DNA from: an uncultured Parabacteroides sp.
GTDB taxonomy: Bacteria; Bacteroidota; Bacteroidia; Bacteroidales; Tannerellaceae
Direction of reading: 5' to 3'
Assembly: GCA_937894065.1 (NCBI GenBank)
Contig: CALCST010000034.1
Span: 1 to 64,000, forward strand
DNA: 64,000 nt
A model generated the notes under the pieces. It ran no database searches. It was not told the DNA's origin and saw only the letters and a list, made by a program, of their open reading frames with translations. The position numbers and the translations under genes are program-made. Position 1 is the first letter of the stretch; the number at the start of each line of letters is the position of its first letter. Below are positions 26,286-36,101 of this stretch, piece after piece.

Positions 26286-28508
26286 ATGAAACACAGTTTT
26301 CTAGTGGCAGCTTCCTCATTGGCATTGTTGGCGGCTTGCACTTCTCCGAAAGAAAATGAGCCATCAGTTTCTTTCGCTCAATATGTGAATCCTATGATTG
26401 GAACGGATTTCACTGGTAATACTTACCCTGGTGCCCAACTGCCTTTTGGCTCAGTGCAGTTAAGTCCGGATAACGGATTACCAGGTTGGGACCGCATAGC
26501 TGGATATTTCTATCCTGATACAACTATTGCTGGTTTCAGTCATACACATTTGTCTGGAACTGGTGCAGGAGATTTGTATGACATTTTGTTTATGCCTGTA
26601 ACTCGTCCGTATAAAGAAGCAGAGGCTCCATTAGGAATTTACTCAACTTTCTCACATAATGATGAGATGGCTTCTGCAGGATATTATAGAGTTCTTCTTC
26701 AGGATTACAACATCAATGTAGAACTTACTGCAACTGAAAGATGTGGTATTCAGAGATATACTTTCCCAAAAGCTGAGTCTTCTGTATTCCTTAACCTTAA
26801 GAAGGCAATGAACTGGGATTTCACTCTTGATTCTTATATCGAAGTTGTTGATTCATGCACTATTCGTGGCTATAGAATATCACAAGGATGGTCACCAAAG
26901 CAGCATGTGTATTTCCAGACTCGTTTCTCACGTCCGTTCGATAACTGTACTATTGATAAAACAGATATTACATTGAAGGACAAAGGAAAAATCGGAACGG
27001 CTTATGTTGCAAGATTTGACTTTAATACTGAAAAGGATGAGGAAATCCTTGTTACAACTGGAATTTCGGGTGTAAGTATGGAAGGTGCAGCGTTGAATCT
27101 GAAAACAGAAGCACCAAAAGATGATTTCGATTATTATTATGCTAAGGCTGTTGAGAACTGGAATAATCAGCTCGGCAAAATAGAAATTGAAGGCGGAACT
27201 ACAGACCAGAAGACTGTATTCTATACTGCTCTTTATCATAGCATGCTTGCACCAACTCTTTACAATGATGTAGATGGTTCATATATGGGAGCGGACAGAG
27301 AAATTCATAAGGCTGAAGGTTGGAATAATTATTCTACTTTCTCTTTGTGGGATACTTACAGAGCTTCACATCCTTTGTTCACATATATGCATCCGGAACG
27401 AGTTAATGATATGGTTAAAGGTTTCATAAAGTTCTATGAAGAAAGTGGTGCACTTCCTTTGTGGAATCTGTATGGTTGGGAAACAGATATGATGATTGGA
27501 TATCATGCTGTTCCTGTAGTTGTGGATGCTTATTTGAAAGGTATTGGCGACTTTGATGCTGAAAAAGCTCTTGAAGCTTGTGTTGCTACAGCAAACAGAG
27601 ACGAATATCACGGTATAGGCGAGTACAAGAAATTAGGTTATGTTCCTGCTTATTCTGACAAAGCATTGTGGAAGAGCTGGTCAATGTCTAAGACAATGGA
27701 ATATGCTTATGATGACTATTGTATTGCTCGAATGGCAGAAAAGATGGGTAAAAAAGATATTGCTGATGAATTCTACAAACGCTCACAGAACTATCGTAAT
27801 GTTTATAATCCTGAATCTACATTTATGCAGCCGCGTGACGAAAAAGGTAATTTTGCAAAAGATTTCAAGGCTGAGGTTTATACAGAAGATATTTGCGAAA
27901 GTAATGGATGGCAGTATTTATGCTCTGTCCAGCATGATGTAGAAGGCTTAATAAGTTTGGTTGGCGGTAAAGATAGATTTGTTCAGAAACTTGACAGTAT
28001 GTTCACATATGTTCCAGGTGCTGATGAAGAACTTCCTATTTTCAGTACTGGTATGATTGGTCAGTATGCTCATGGAAATGAACCAAGCCATCATGTAATT
28101 TATTTGTATAACAAGGTCGGACAGCCATGGAAGACTCAGAAATATGCAGCACAAGTGATGCATGAGCTTTATACAAACACTCCGGACGGATTGTGCGGTA
28201 ATGAGGATTGTGGTCAGATGTCTTCTTGGTATGTGTTCAGTGCTATGGGCTTCTATCCTGTAGATCCTGTTAGCGGTGAGTATGAGATTGGAACACCATT
28301 GTTCCCGAAGATGAAAATGAATTTGTCAAACGGTAAGTCTTTCACAGTTCTGGCTTCTAATGTAAGTAAGGATAATATTTATATTCAGTCTGTGAAAGTC
28401 AATGGCAAACCTTACGACAAGAGTTATATCACACATGATTTAATAATGAGTGGTGCAACTGTAGAGTTTGAAATGGGCAATCAGCCGGGACCAGTATGGT
28501 ATAATTAA
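26286..28508 (+). CDS. GH92 alpha-mannosidase lipoprotein
   Basis: Calcium-dependent exo-alpha-mannosidase of family GH92, which trims mannose from N-glycans or yeast mannan. A lipobox LLAAC at about 14-18 makes it a lipoprotein, probably on the outer membrane or its periplasmic face. Family blocks are NPMIGTDFTGNTYPGAQLPFG, GFSHTHLSGTGAGD, WDTYRASHPLF, GNEPSHHVIYLYN and GNEDCGQMSSWYVFSAMGFYPV (each near its expected place; the last block holds the catalytic acids). Length 740 is full. There is no SusC/SusD pair nearby, so it stands outside a polysaccharide utilization locus. Linkage specificity (1,2, 1,3 and so on) cannot be read from sequence. Confidence 0.93.
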   Translation: MKHSFLVAASSLALLAACTSPKENEPSVSFAQYVNPMIGTDFTGNTYPGAQLPFGSVQLSPDNGLPGWDRIAGYFYPDTTIAGFSHTHLSGTGAGDLYDILFMPVTRPYKEAEAPLGIYSTFSHNDEMASAGYYRVLLQDYNINVELTATERCGIQRYTFPKAESSVFLNLKKAMNWDFTLDSYIEVVDSCTIRGYRISQGWSPKQHVYFQTRFSRPFDNCTIDKTDITLKDKGKIGTAYVARFDFNTEKDEEILVTTGISGVSMEGAALNLKTEAPKDDFDYYYAKAVENWNNQLGKIEIEGGTTDQKTVFYTALYHSMLAPTLYNDVDGSYMGADREIHKAEGWNNYSTFSLWDTYRASHPLFTYMHPERVNDMVKGFIKFYEESGALPLWNLYGWETDMMIGYHAVPVVVDAYLKGIGDFDAEKALEACVATANRDEYHGIGEYKKLGYVPAYSDKALWKSWSMSKTMEYAYDDYCIARMAEKMGKKDIADEFYKRSQNYRNVYNPESTFMQPRDEKGNFAKDFKAEVYTEDICESNGWQYLCSVQHDVEGLISLVGGKDRFVQKLDSMFTYVPGADEELPIFSTGMIGQYAHGNEPSHHVIYLYNKVGQPWKTQKYAAQVMHELYTNTPDGLCGNEDCGQMSSWYVFSAMGFYPVDPVSGEYEIGTPLFPKMKMNLSNGKSFTVLASNVSKDNIYIQSVKVNGKPYDKSYITHDLIMSGATVEFEMGNQPGPVWYN

Positions 28509-28563
28509 TAATAGAATTAGTTAGATTACTTGTTAGAATTCACAGTCTGCAAGGTTTAAAATA

Positions 28564-28616
28564 AAAGGCACATAGAATATGAGTTTTATTAGCTCTTTTC
28601 TATGTGCCTTTCTTTT
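28564..28616. terminator. bidirectional terminator between GH92 and GH43 genes
   Basis: AAAGGCACATAGAA (28564-28577) pairs with TTCTATGTGCCTTT (28598-28611), with an inner GAG/CTC stem and T-rich flank on the plus strand. The two glycosidase genes converge here. Confidence 0.9.
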
Positions 28617-28618
28617 TA

Positions 28619-30196
28619 TTATTTCTTTTCCCGATAATCGAACCAATCAACGTCGGCAATTATACTTCCTGGTTTTTGTTCTGATTCAGCAAACAGACCA
28701 ATATAAACACCGGTAAACACATTGTTTGTTTCCTTGCTTAAGTATCTCGTGTCAGCTTCGCCCAGGAATTTGAAAGTCTTTCCTTCATCTTCTGAATAAT
28801 AGAAGCTGTAGAATTCTGCTTTTCCTTCAGCTTTCAATAATATAGGAGAATTTCCTACAGGAATTTTCTTTTCGATATGTTTTATTTTGCCTAGTTTGTA
28901 TTCAAGACAAACATATCTTTGATTATTTTCCTCTGTAATGAAAACACTATAATGATTGTTGCTATTCATATAAACGCTTAATCCGCTTCTGTCTTTTTCG
29001 CTTATTTGCTTTATTTCTATTTTTGCAGTAGCTTCAAAGTTCATATGCTGCTGACGTCTGCCTATGAAGGTTGGACTGTCATTTTGGTCGATATATATTG
29101 TATCACCTTTCAGGCGCATAAAACCTTTACGTTCTGAGAGAGAATAATTGCTTCTGTTTGGATTTCTAAGGTAATTCCATATCATTGCAACTTCTTTTCC
29201 ATCGAATTCTTCCTTGTTGTCGAAATTCTGAGACTGAACAGCCTGTACTGGCAATTTGCAATTCATGTCTAAAGTAACCGGTTTGCCTCCATTTACGATT
29301 GGCCATCCGTCTTTGTCCCATTCAACTGGAGCCAGATATGTTTCACGTCCAAGCAAATGATTTGTATCAACATTAGGTCTGAATGCCAGGAATACAATCC
29401 ACCATGAACCATCTTGCGCCTGGACTAAATCACCATGCCCAGTGCCTTGTATAGGATTTGATTGAGCTTCAACGCGGCAGTGAGTAAGAATTGGATTGCG
29501 AGGACAACTTTCATACGGACCATAAATATTTTTGCTTCGTGCTATAGTTATCATATGAGCATATTCCGTACCACCTTCAGCTATGAGTAGATAATAATAT
29601 CCATCTTTCTTGTATACATGAGGAGCTTCTGGATATCTGCCTCCGGTTCCGCCCCAAACGGCAACTGGTTTATTAAGAAGTTCTCCGTTTTCTATGTTTA
29701 TTTCTGACATGAAAATTTTATTGTCCATTGTTGACATAAAATATGTTTTTCCGTTTTCATCCCAGAATATTGTCGGGTCAATTCCTCCTTGCTTCACTTT
29801 TATTGGTTCGGACCATGGTCCGGCAGGATTCTTTGCTGTGACATAGAAATTACCTAGGGAGCTTACATTTGTAGTAACCATATAATAAGTTCCTTTATTA
29901 TATCTTATTGTCGGCGCATAAATACCACCGGAAAAACGAGCCTTTTGTAGCGGTAATTGCTCGTCTGTAGTTAAGCAATGACCAATTTGTTTCCAGTTAA
30001 CCAAATCTTTACTGTGGAAAATTGGAACACCAGGGAAATATTCAAATGAACTGTTAACTAAATAATAATCATTGTTCACTCTGCAAATAGATGGATCCGG
30101 ATAGAATCCCGGTAAAATAGGGTTGTTGAATTTACTTTGTGATGAAGCTCCAAACACTGAGCACATCATCATTACACCAATAGCCAGATTTTTCAT
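28619..30196 (-). CDS. GH43 family glycosidase (beta-xylosidase/arabinofuranosidase type), secreted
   Basis: Five-bladed beta-propeller glycosidase with a signal peptide (about 1-20). The three GH43 acids are visible: base Asp34 in FYPDPSI, pKa-tuning Asp140 in GGIDPTIF and acid Glu190 in RYPEAPHVY. Residues about 335-525 form the C-terminal beta-sandwich (GH43_C2/DUF1349-like) that often completes the active site. The 525-residue size and domain order fit the xylosidase/arabinofuranosidase subfamilies, such as GH43_12 or GH43_29; I cannot fix the substrate. No partner SusCD or regulator is nearby. Confidence 0.9.
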   Translation of the reverse strand: MKNLAIGVMMMCSVFGASSQSKFNNPILPGFYPDPSICRVNNDYYLVNSSFEYFPGVPIFHSKDLVNWKQIGHCLTTDEQLPLQKARFSGGIYAPTIRYNKGTYYMVTTNVSSLGNFYVTAKNPAGPWSEPIKVKQGGIDPTIFWDENGKTYFMSTMDNKIFMSEINIENGELLNKPVAVWGGTGGRYPEAPHVYKKDGYYYLLIAEGGTEYAHMITIARSKNIYGPYESCPRNPILTHCRVEAQSNPIQGTGHGDLVQAQDGSWWIVFLAFRPNVDTNHLLGRETYLAPVEWDKDGWPIVNGGKPVTLDMNCKLPVQAVQSQNFDNKEEFDGKEVAMIWNYLRNPNRSNYSLSERKGFMRLKGDTIYIDQNDSPTFIGRRQQHMNFEATAKIEIKQISEKDRSGLSVYMNSNNHYSVFITEENNQRYVCLEYKLGKIKHIEKKIPVGNSPILLKAEGKAEFYSFYYSEDEGKTFKFLGEADTRYLSKETNNVFTGVYIGLFAESEQKPGSIIADVDWFDYREKK

Positions 30197-30291
30197 AAAA
30201 ATAATTGATTAAGTCTTTTACGGCAGTAAATATATGAAAAATATATTATTTACACTTATTACATTCATATAAAAGGTTAAGCTATTAAAAA

Positions 30292-30328
30292 AGACAAGCC
30301 GACTAAGATTTCTCTCGTCGGCTTGTCT
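30292..30328 (-). terminator. rho gene terminator
   Basis: AGACAAGCCGAC (30292-30303) and GTCGGCTTGTCT (30317-30328) make a perfect 12-bp stem. On the minus strand it is followed by a T run (plus-strand A run at 30287-30291). It closes the rho transcript. Confidence 0.88.
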
Positions 30329-30366
30329 ATCTTATATTATGGCTAATTTATTATTTAGGAATATCT

Positions 30367-32364
30367 TTATCCGTTCATTGAAGCCAAGAATTCTTTGTTG
30401 TCAATTGTTTGTTCCATACGTTGTTTTACAAACTCCATAGCTTCCACTGAATTCATATCTGCAAGATATTTACGTAGAATCCACATTCTGTTCAATGTAG
30501 TTTCGTCCTGAAGCAAGTCATCACGGCGTGTACTTGAAGCAGTGATATCAACTGCAGGATAAATACGTTTGTTAGAAAGCTTGCGGTCAAGCTGCAATTC
30601 CATATTACCAGTTCCTTTGAACTCTTCAAAGATGACTTCGTCCATTTTTGAACCAGTTTCTGTCAATGCAGTTGCAAGGATAGTCAAACTACCGCCGTTT
30701 TCAATATTACGTGCAGCACCGAAGAAGCGCTTAGGTTTTTGAAGAGCGTTGGCGTCAACACCACCGGAAAGAACTTTTCCCGAAGCAGGCTGAACAGTAT
30801 TATATGCTCTTGCAAGGCGAGTAATTGAGTCAAGCAAGATAACCACATCATGTCCACATTCAACCAGACGTTTTGCCTTATTCAGTACAATCTCTGCAAT
30901 TTTTACGTGTCTTTCGGCAGGTTCGTCGAATGTTGAGGCGATAACTTCTGCATCAACGCTTCTTGCCATATCGGTAACTTCTTCCGGACGCTCGTCAATA
31001 AGAAGAATAATCATATAAACTTCCGGATGATTAGCTGCGATTGCATTTGCAATATCTTTCAACAATACAGTTTTACCGGTTTTAGGAGGAGCAACAATCA
31101 AACCGCGCTGTCCTTTTCCGATAGGAGAGAACAAGTCAACAACTCTCACTGCAATGTTGTCATAAACTTTCGGTGAGCGTTTGTCTGTCAATTGGAATTT
31201 CTCATCCGGGAACAAAGGAGTAAGATGGTCGAAAGGAACACGGTCTCTAACTTCTTCTGGTGAACGGCCGTTTATCTTATCAACTTTTACTAGAGGGAAA
31301 TATTTTTCACCTTCCTTTGGAGGACGGATTGCACCTTCAACAACATCTCCGGTTTTCAAACCGAACAATTTGATTTGTGACTGTGAAACATAAATATCAT
31401 CCGGAGAAGTCAGGTAGTTATAGTCTGATGAGCGAAGGAATCCATATCCATCCTGCATCATTTCCAAAACTCCGGAGCCAGTCAATATACCGTCAAATTC
31501 ATAAGGCTTTTCCTGATTCTGAGCATTATTGTTCTGACGATTGTTCTGTCTGTTATTATTGTTGTTGTTATTATTATTCTGTCTGTTATTGTTTTGGGCA
31601 GAAGCATTATGAGGTTCAGAACCATTGTTGTTATTGTTCTGATTATTATTGTTTTGCTGTACAGCTTTATTTTCTTGTTTTGGAGCAGCAGCAAATGGGA
31701 AAATCTGGTCTAGAACAGATTTTGCATCTCTGTGTCTGAAAACTATTCTTTTTGGCTCCTCGTTATTGCCAGTAGGGATAATTTCTGTAGATACGTTTTG
31801 GAAGTTTTCTTTGTTGCTTTCCTTGTTATCGGCATTGTCAGTAACATTTATAGGAGTATTGTTGTCACTGTTGTTGTTTGAATTTGTAATTGTATTATTG
31901 TTTGTGCCGTTGTTATCAACTTTTTCTGCAATCTTTTCTTCCGTAATAGCAATGTTGTTATTATCAACTTCTTTTGCCTGAGTATCTGTTTTCCCTTTTT
32001 TATCAGTTCTTGTTTTTCTTTTTTTCTCAGTAGCTGCCTTTTCCTGAGGCAAGTTTTCAGTTGTTTTTTCAACATTGGTTATGTTCACAGTTTCAGTTTG
32101 AGCAGCTTCTTCAGCAACAGTAGCAGGTTTTTCTTCTTTAACTGTTTTCTTTGCTCTTACTTTCTTTTCTGTTTTCTTGACCTCTTTTTCCTTTGATTTT
32201 TCTGCCTGTATTCCTGCATAAGAAATTGCTTGCTCGTCAAGGATTTTATATATCAATTCATCCTTTTTAAAAGAGCGGACTTTCTTGATTCCCAATTCCT
32301 CTGCAATTGTTTGCAGTTCTGGAAGAAGTTTTTCATTTAGTTCGAGAATGTTATATTTTTGCAT
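30367..32364 (-). CDS. rho: transcription termination factor Rho with Asn-rich disordered insertion
   Basis: Hexameric RNA helicase that ends transcription. Residues 1-48 are a Rho_N helical domain. Residues about 50-285 are a Lys/Glu- then Asn-rich low-complexity region, with a near-pure Asn/Gln stretch at about 237-280. The cold-shock RNA-binding domain is at about 287-365 (DGYGFLR), Walker A APPKTGKT at 425-432, Walker B VVILLD at 507-512 and the Q/R loops follow. E. coli Rho is 419 residues; the extra length is nearly all insertion. In Bacteroides thetaiotaomicron a comparable disordered region of Rho is reported to drive condensate formation needed for gut fitness; extending that to this protein is inference. 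The 5' leader may be about 190 bases. Confidence 0.96.
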   Translation of the reverse strand: MQKYNILELNEKLLPELQTIAEELGIKKVRSFKKDELIYKILDEQAISYAGIQAEKSKEKEVKKTEKKVRAKKTVKEEKPATVAEEAAQTETVNITNVEKTTENLPQEKAATEKKRKTRTDKKGKTDTQAKEVDNNNIAITEEKIAEKVDNNGTNNNTITNSNNNSDNNTPINVTDNADNKESNKENFQNVSTEIIPTGNNEEPKRIVFRHRDAKSVLDQIFPFAAAPKQENKAVQQNNNNQNNNNNGSEPHNASAQNNNRQNNNNNNNNNRQNNRQNNNAQNQEKPYEFDGILTGSGVLEMMQDGYGFLRSSDYNYLTSPDDIYVSQSQIKLFGLKTGDVVEGAIRPPKEGEKYFPLVKVDKINGRSPEEVRDRVPFDHLTPLFPDEKFQLTDKRSPKVYDNIAVRVVDLFSPIGKGQRGLIVAPPKTGKTVLLKDIANAIAANHPEVYMIILLIDERPEEVTDMARSVDAEVIASTFDEPAERHVKIAEIVLNKAKRLVECGHDVVILLDSITRLARAYNTVQPASGKVLSGGVDANALQKPKRFFGAARNIENGGSLTILATALTETGSKMDEVIFEEFKGTGNMELQLDRKLSNKRIYPAVDITASSTRRDDLLQDETTLNRMWILRKYLADMNSVEAMEFVKQRMEQTIDNKEFLASMNG
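31525..31656 (-). repeat. AAT/AAC-rich microsatellite-like tract inside rho
   Basis: Plus strand shows runs of gtt/att triplets that encode the Asn-rich stretch of Rho (about residues 237-280) on the minus strand. Triplet repeats here could change length by slippage without shifting frame. Confidence 0.7.
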
Positions 32365-32550
32365 ATTGCGGAAAGTAAAATAAATAAATGTAGTTACATA
32401 GACATACCTAAAGTTTTCGCATAAAACTTTATTGTATGAAAAAGCAATAAAATATTTAGTATTTAATTATGAAAATTCTTTGAATAAAACCGATTGCTGA
32501 AACACTAATAAGAATGTACATTAGCTTCAGATCTGCGGAGTAAATCTGTG

Positions 32551-32558
32551 CAAATATA
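32551..32558 (-). promoter_or_regulatory. possible -7 element for rho
   Basis: CAAATATA reads TATATTTG on the minus strand, 187 bases before the rho start. No -33 TTTG is seen. If used, the rho mRNA has a long leader, which would suit Rho self-regulation. Confidence 0.3.
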
Positions 32559-32620
32559 ATAATATTTTCTTATATCCATAAAAAATCATATTGGATTTTT
32601 ATGCAAAATATGGAATATTG

Positions 32621-33973
32621 CTAATGCTTTTCGAGCAATTTTACAGTCAGGATATTTCTTGTCTTTTCTGTTATTCTAAATCTGTTATCGGCTCTTTCTC
32701 CGATTATCCATAATATATCCTCGCCCGAAACCAATAGCCAAATATTCTCCTTTTGGATTCGGTTTAACTTCTTGTCACTGAAGTAATCACTAAGTTTCTT
32801 TTTCCCTTTCATGCCAAACGGAACGAACCAATCACCATGATTCCAGTGTCTGATGTTAAGCTCCGAACCAATTTTGTCAAGGTCAAAATATGCTATGGAT
32901 TTGTCCTTCACGATTTCAAAATTCGCAATACTTTCAACAGTTTCAATGCTGAACTCCAGATTTATAGGAGCATTGATTGCGGCAATTCCTTTTCCAGGTT
33001 TCAGATTTACCGGATATATTGTTTCAGCCTCACTTTCATCTTTATTTTCATTCAGTTGCAAATATCCGCTTGCAGTTACAAGAGTCCAGTTTTTTGATTG
33101 AAAACATTTGCCGGGTTCCTTCTCGAGGCAAGAACAAATATTTGAGCATACTATCCTTGAGAAACCGAAAGGCTGCAACAATTCAAATATAATAGTCTCA
33201 TAAGCCGGATATTTCATTATAATATTGGTATCAAGTCTGAGGCTGTCTTTGTCCCAAGCTTTCTCTCTGACCTCTTCAACAACATTCATATATAAGGCTT
33301 CGGCAGCCGACAGATTTTCTGCAGTACGCGCAATGTTCTGTTTTGCCGCAGGATTAATTCTCTCCAGCATAGGCATTATGTTGAGCCGGATAAAATTCCT
33401 TGCATATTCGTCCGATAAATTCGAGCTGTCAGTTATATAATTCAGAGATTCCTTTTTCAGCCATTGCAAAATGTCCTCACGGCTGCATGACAATAGCGGA
33501 CGGATTATATTGTTGTTCTTTGGCAACATTCCTCTCATTCCTCTTATTCCGCTTCCTCTGACAATATTCAGCAGGAGAGTCTCGGCATTGTCATCTCTGT
33601 GGTGAGCCACGGCAATAGCCTGAGCTTTCAACTCTTTTCTTTGTGCTTCAAACCATTCGTATCTTAATTCCCTTGCGGCCATCTCGATGGATAGATGCTT
33701 TTCTTTTGCGAATTCCACAGTGTCAAAATCAATTTTCACAAAAGGAACGTTGAGCTTTTCTGCCGTTTTTCTCGCAAAGTCTTCGTCTCTCATTGATTCT
33801 TCGCCTCTGAGGTGGAAATTGCAATGCAAGGCTATACAGTTATATCCCAGCTTCGACAATACCGAAAGAAGCGCAACAGAATCGGCTCCGCCACTCAACC
33901 CGACAAGAACCGGCGCATTACTGTAGTCAATAAGTTTGTGCTTGTTTATGTAAAGACGAATGTTGTTCAGCAT
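32621..33973 (-). CDS. tilS: tRNA(Ile)-lysidine synthetase TilS
   Basis: Makes lysidine at C34 of tRNA-Ile(CAU), needed to read AUA codons. The PP-loop motif SGGADS is at about 27-32, followed by HCNFHLRGEES and the HHRDDNAETLLLNIVRGSGIRGMRGM block (in part) that binds the substrate. C-terminal TilS domains (about 200-450) are complete, ending with the GxKKLSDYFSDKK segment common to the family. Length 450 is normal. A terminator separates it from the zinc-ribbon gene upstream of it. Confidence 0.95.
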   Translation of the reverse strand: MLNNIRLYINKHKLIDYSNAPVLVGLSGGADSVALLSVLSKLGYNCIALHCNFHLRGEESMRDEDFARKTAEKLNVPFVKIDFDTVEFAKEKHLSIEMAARELRYEWFEAQRKELKAQAIAVAHHRDDNAETLLLNIVRGSGIRGMRGMLPKNNNIIRPLLSCSREDILQWLKKESLNYITDSSNLSDEYARNFIRLNIMPMLERINPAAKQNIARTAENLSAAEALYMNVVEEVREKAWDKDSLRLDTNIIMKYPAYETIIFELLQPFGFSRIVCSNICSCLEKEPGKCFQSKNWTLVTASGYLQLNENKDESEAETIYPVNLKPGKGIAAINAPINLEFSIETVESIANFEIVKDKSIAYFDLDKIGSELNIRHWNHGDWFVPFGMKGKKKLSDYFSDKKLNRIQKENIWLLVSGEDILWIIGERADNRFRITEKTRNILTVKLLEKH

Positions 33974-33989
33974 ATATCAGTCATAATAA

Positions 33990-34042
33990 AAAACACAAAG
34001 AGACAGATTTGTGTTTGGTCGAAATCTGAATCTTTGTGTTTT
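33990..34042 (-). terminator. terminator after zinc-ribbon gene
   Basis: AAAACACAAAGA (33990-34001) pairs with TCTTTGTGTTTT (34031-34042); an inner AGATTT/AAATCT stem extends it. It lies just past the stop of the minus-strand gene at 34067. Confidence 0.8.
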
Positions 34043-34066
34043 GCGTATTCAGTATGAAAATAATAA

Positions 34067-34828
34067 TTATTCTACACCTGCAAGTTCCGGGTCAATCATG
34101 ATTCTACCGCAATATTCGCAAACGATAACTTTTTTGCGAAGCTTGATGTCGAGCTGTTTCTGAGGCGGAATCTTGTTGAAGCATCCACCGCAAGCGTCAC
34201 GCTGGATGTAAACAACAGCCAAACCGTTTCTTGCACCCTTACGGATACGTTTGAATGCAGTAAGCAAGCGAGGCTCAATCATTGATTCCAAAGATTTAGC
34301 CTTTTCGCGCAAGTTTTCTTCAGTCTGCTTTGTTTCAGAAATAATCTGTTCCAATTCGCCTTTTTTCTGAGCCAAATCAGCTTTTCTGCCTTCCATGCGC
34401 TCTTTCAGCTGCACTATATCGTTCTTTTTAGTTTCGATGGCATTGTTGAATTCTCTGATTTTTTTCTCTGCAAATTCAATTTCCAAGCCCTGGAATTCGA
34501 TTTCTTTTGACAAGTTGTCGAATTCTCTGTTGTTGCGCACGTTGTCCAACTGTGCTTTGTATTTTTCAATCAGTCCGGTAGATTCTGTGATTTTATTTTT
34601 TTGTTCACTCACTGAAACTTCATAATCCTTAATGTCGGCCTGATAGTTCTGAAGACGAGTTTCCAAACCGGCGATTTCGTCTTCCAAATCCTGAACCTCC
34701 AAAGGAAGTTCGCCACGAAGCGTTCTGATTTTATCTATTTCAGAAACTGTTTTCTGAAGCTGATAAAGTGTAGATAGCTTTTCCTCAACCGTATATTCTC
34801 TTTCAGCTGATTGTTTCTCTGTAGCCAT
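34067..34828 (-). CDS. C4-type zinc ribbon coiled-coil protein
   Basis: A 253-residue protein: a long antiparallel coiled coil (about 10-190, heptad-rich Glu/Lys/Leu) followed by a zinc ribbon with CGGC and CEYC pairs (about 213-242). This architecture is seen in the YbgI/Nif3-linked 'zinc ribbon domain' family, which has a suggested nucleic-acid or RNA-polymerase link (HP0958/CdsZ type in Helicobacter, tied to flagellar RNA control). Its start is one base after the stop of the Nif3-like gene, so the two are translated together. Molecular function here is unknown. Confidence 0.85.
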   Translation of the reverse strand: MATEKQSAEREYTVEEKLSTLYQLQKTVSEIDKIRTLRGELPLEVQDLEDEIAGLETRLQNYQADIKDYEVSVSEQKNKITESTGLIEKYKAQLDNVRNNREFDNLSKEIEFQGLEIEFAEKKIREFNNAIETKKNDIVQLKERMEGRKADLAQKKGELEQIISETKQTEENLREKAKSLESMIEPRLLTAFKRIRKGARNGLAVVYIQRDACGGCFNKIPPQKQLDIKLRKKVIVCEYCGRIMIDPELAGVE

Positions 34829-34829
34829 T

Positions 34830-35927
34830 CTATAAATATTTTACTGGGTTTGAATTAACATTAGAAAAATATAGGGCAAAGGTAGGGAATTTTTTCGAAA
34901 TAATAGAATAAAAGATATCTTTTGTACAAACTTCCGATTCATAATGTCCTATTACTGCAAGTAAAATTTGCCCGTCAACGTCGAAAAAGTCATTATACTT
35001 GGCTTCTCCTGTAATGAAAATGTCGGCTCCATAGTTTATGGCGTCTTTTATCAGAAACGCACCGCTGCCACCGCATATTGCCACTTCGCGGATAGGTTTT
35101 CCCGTCAGTGCCGAATGTTTTACACATCCCACATGAAACAAATCCTTTATTCTTTGCAGGAACGGGAGTTCTTCTTCCTCCTCAGGCAGTTCGCCCACTA
35201 TACCGGAGCCCACTTGTTCCCACGTATTGTCCAACTGATAGAAATCATAAGCCGGTTCTTCATAAGGATGAACTGCAAGCAAGGCTCTCAGCACTGCTCC
35301 TTTGCGGAATGCCGGAAGTATTGTTTCGATTCTAACTTCCGTTTCCGAATGCAATTCACCTATTTCGCCGCAATATGGATTGCAGTTTTCTCCCGCCTTG
35401 AAAGTTCCCTGACCGACAACATTGAAGCTGCACGAATCATAATTGCCGATGCTTCCTGCTCCGGCATTGAACAATGCCGACCTTACTGACTCAGCCTGGC
35501 TTTGCGGCACGAATGTTACCAGCTTCAGCAGCGAGTCTTTTAATGGACTTAACACACGTATGTTCTGCAAACCAATGAGCTCTGCCAGCTTGAAATTAAC
35601 TCCGCCAAAAGCATTGTCCATATTTGTATGTGCAGAATAAACCACAATGTCATATTTGCAAGCCTTCATTATACATCTTTCTATATACGTTTTTCCCGTA
35701 AGTGATTTGAAAGGCTTGAAAGCCAAAGGATGATGCGAGATGATTAGATTGCAGTTTTCCTCAATAGCTTCGTCGATGACTTCTTCCGTAACATCGAGAC
35801 ATAGCAATGCTCCGGTTGCTTCCTGATTGACATCACCGATTTGCACTCCCGCGTTGTCAAAACTTTCCTGCAGCGGGAGCGGAGCATAAATCTCAAGTTC
35901 CTTTATTATATCTTTTATTTTATACAT
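34830..35927 (-). CDS. Nif3-like dinuclear metal-centre protein
   Basis: Member of the Nif3/YbgI/YqfO family, hexameric with a di-metal site; also named GTP cyclohydrolase 1 type 2 homolog, but activity is unproven. Metal-site residues are visible: HH at about 65-66 in IISHHPLAFK, His100 and Asp104 in SAHTNMDNAFGG, and a C-terminal GHYESE. Residues about 130-240 are the extra PII-like insertion found in the longer (about 365-residue) form. One base separates it from the zinc-ribbon gene, a pairing seen widely in Bacteroidetes. Confidence 0.9.
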   Translation of the reverse strand: MYKIKDIIKELEIYAPLPLQESFDNAGVQIGDVNQEATGALLCLDVTEEVIDEAIEENCNLIISHHPLAFKPFKSLTGKTYIERCIMKACKYDIVVYSAHTNMDNAFGGVNFKLAELIGLQNIRVLSPLKDSLLKLVTFVPQSQAESVRSALFNAGAGSIGNYDSCSFNVVGQGTFKAGENCNPYCGEIGELHSETEVRIETILPAFRKGAVLRALLAVHPYEEPAYDFYQLDNTWEQVGSGIVGELPEEEEELPFLQRIKDLFHVGCVKHSALTGKPIREVAICGGSGAFLIKDAINYGADIFITGEAKYNDFFDVDGQILLAVIGHYESEVCTKDIFYSIISKKFPTFALYFSNVNSNPVKYL

Positions 35928-36101
35928 ATGGAAAGTTATCTGTGATTTTATTTATCTACAAAAATAGTTTTTTCTGTCAAAAAAAGAAACAAAACATTCT
36001 TTAATCAGGCTCATCTCTGCCGGTTATGCAATATGCTGTCATAAATTAATATGTTATAAGGCTGCTATAGTCTTGAATATATTTTACAAAGTACTGACGT
36101 A

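Noticed and set aside
26286..30196. A polysaccharide utilization locus around GH92 and GH43
   Set aside because: The genes converge on a terminator and there is no SusC/SusD pair, hybrid two-component regulator or anti-sigma factor nearby.
31377..31981. Open frames on the plus strand across rho, rich in Tyr/Cys or Leu/Ser
   Set aside because: They mirror the Asn-rich low-complexity part of rho on the other strand and have no start signals or family features.
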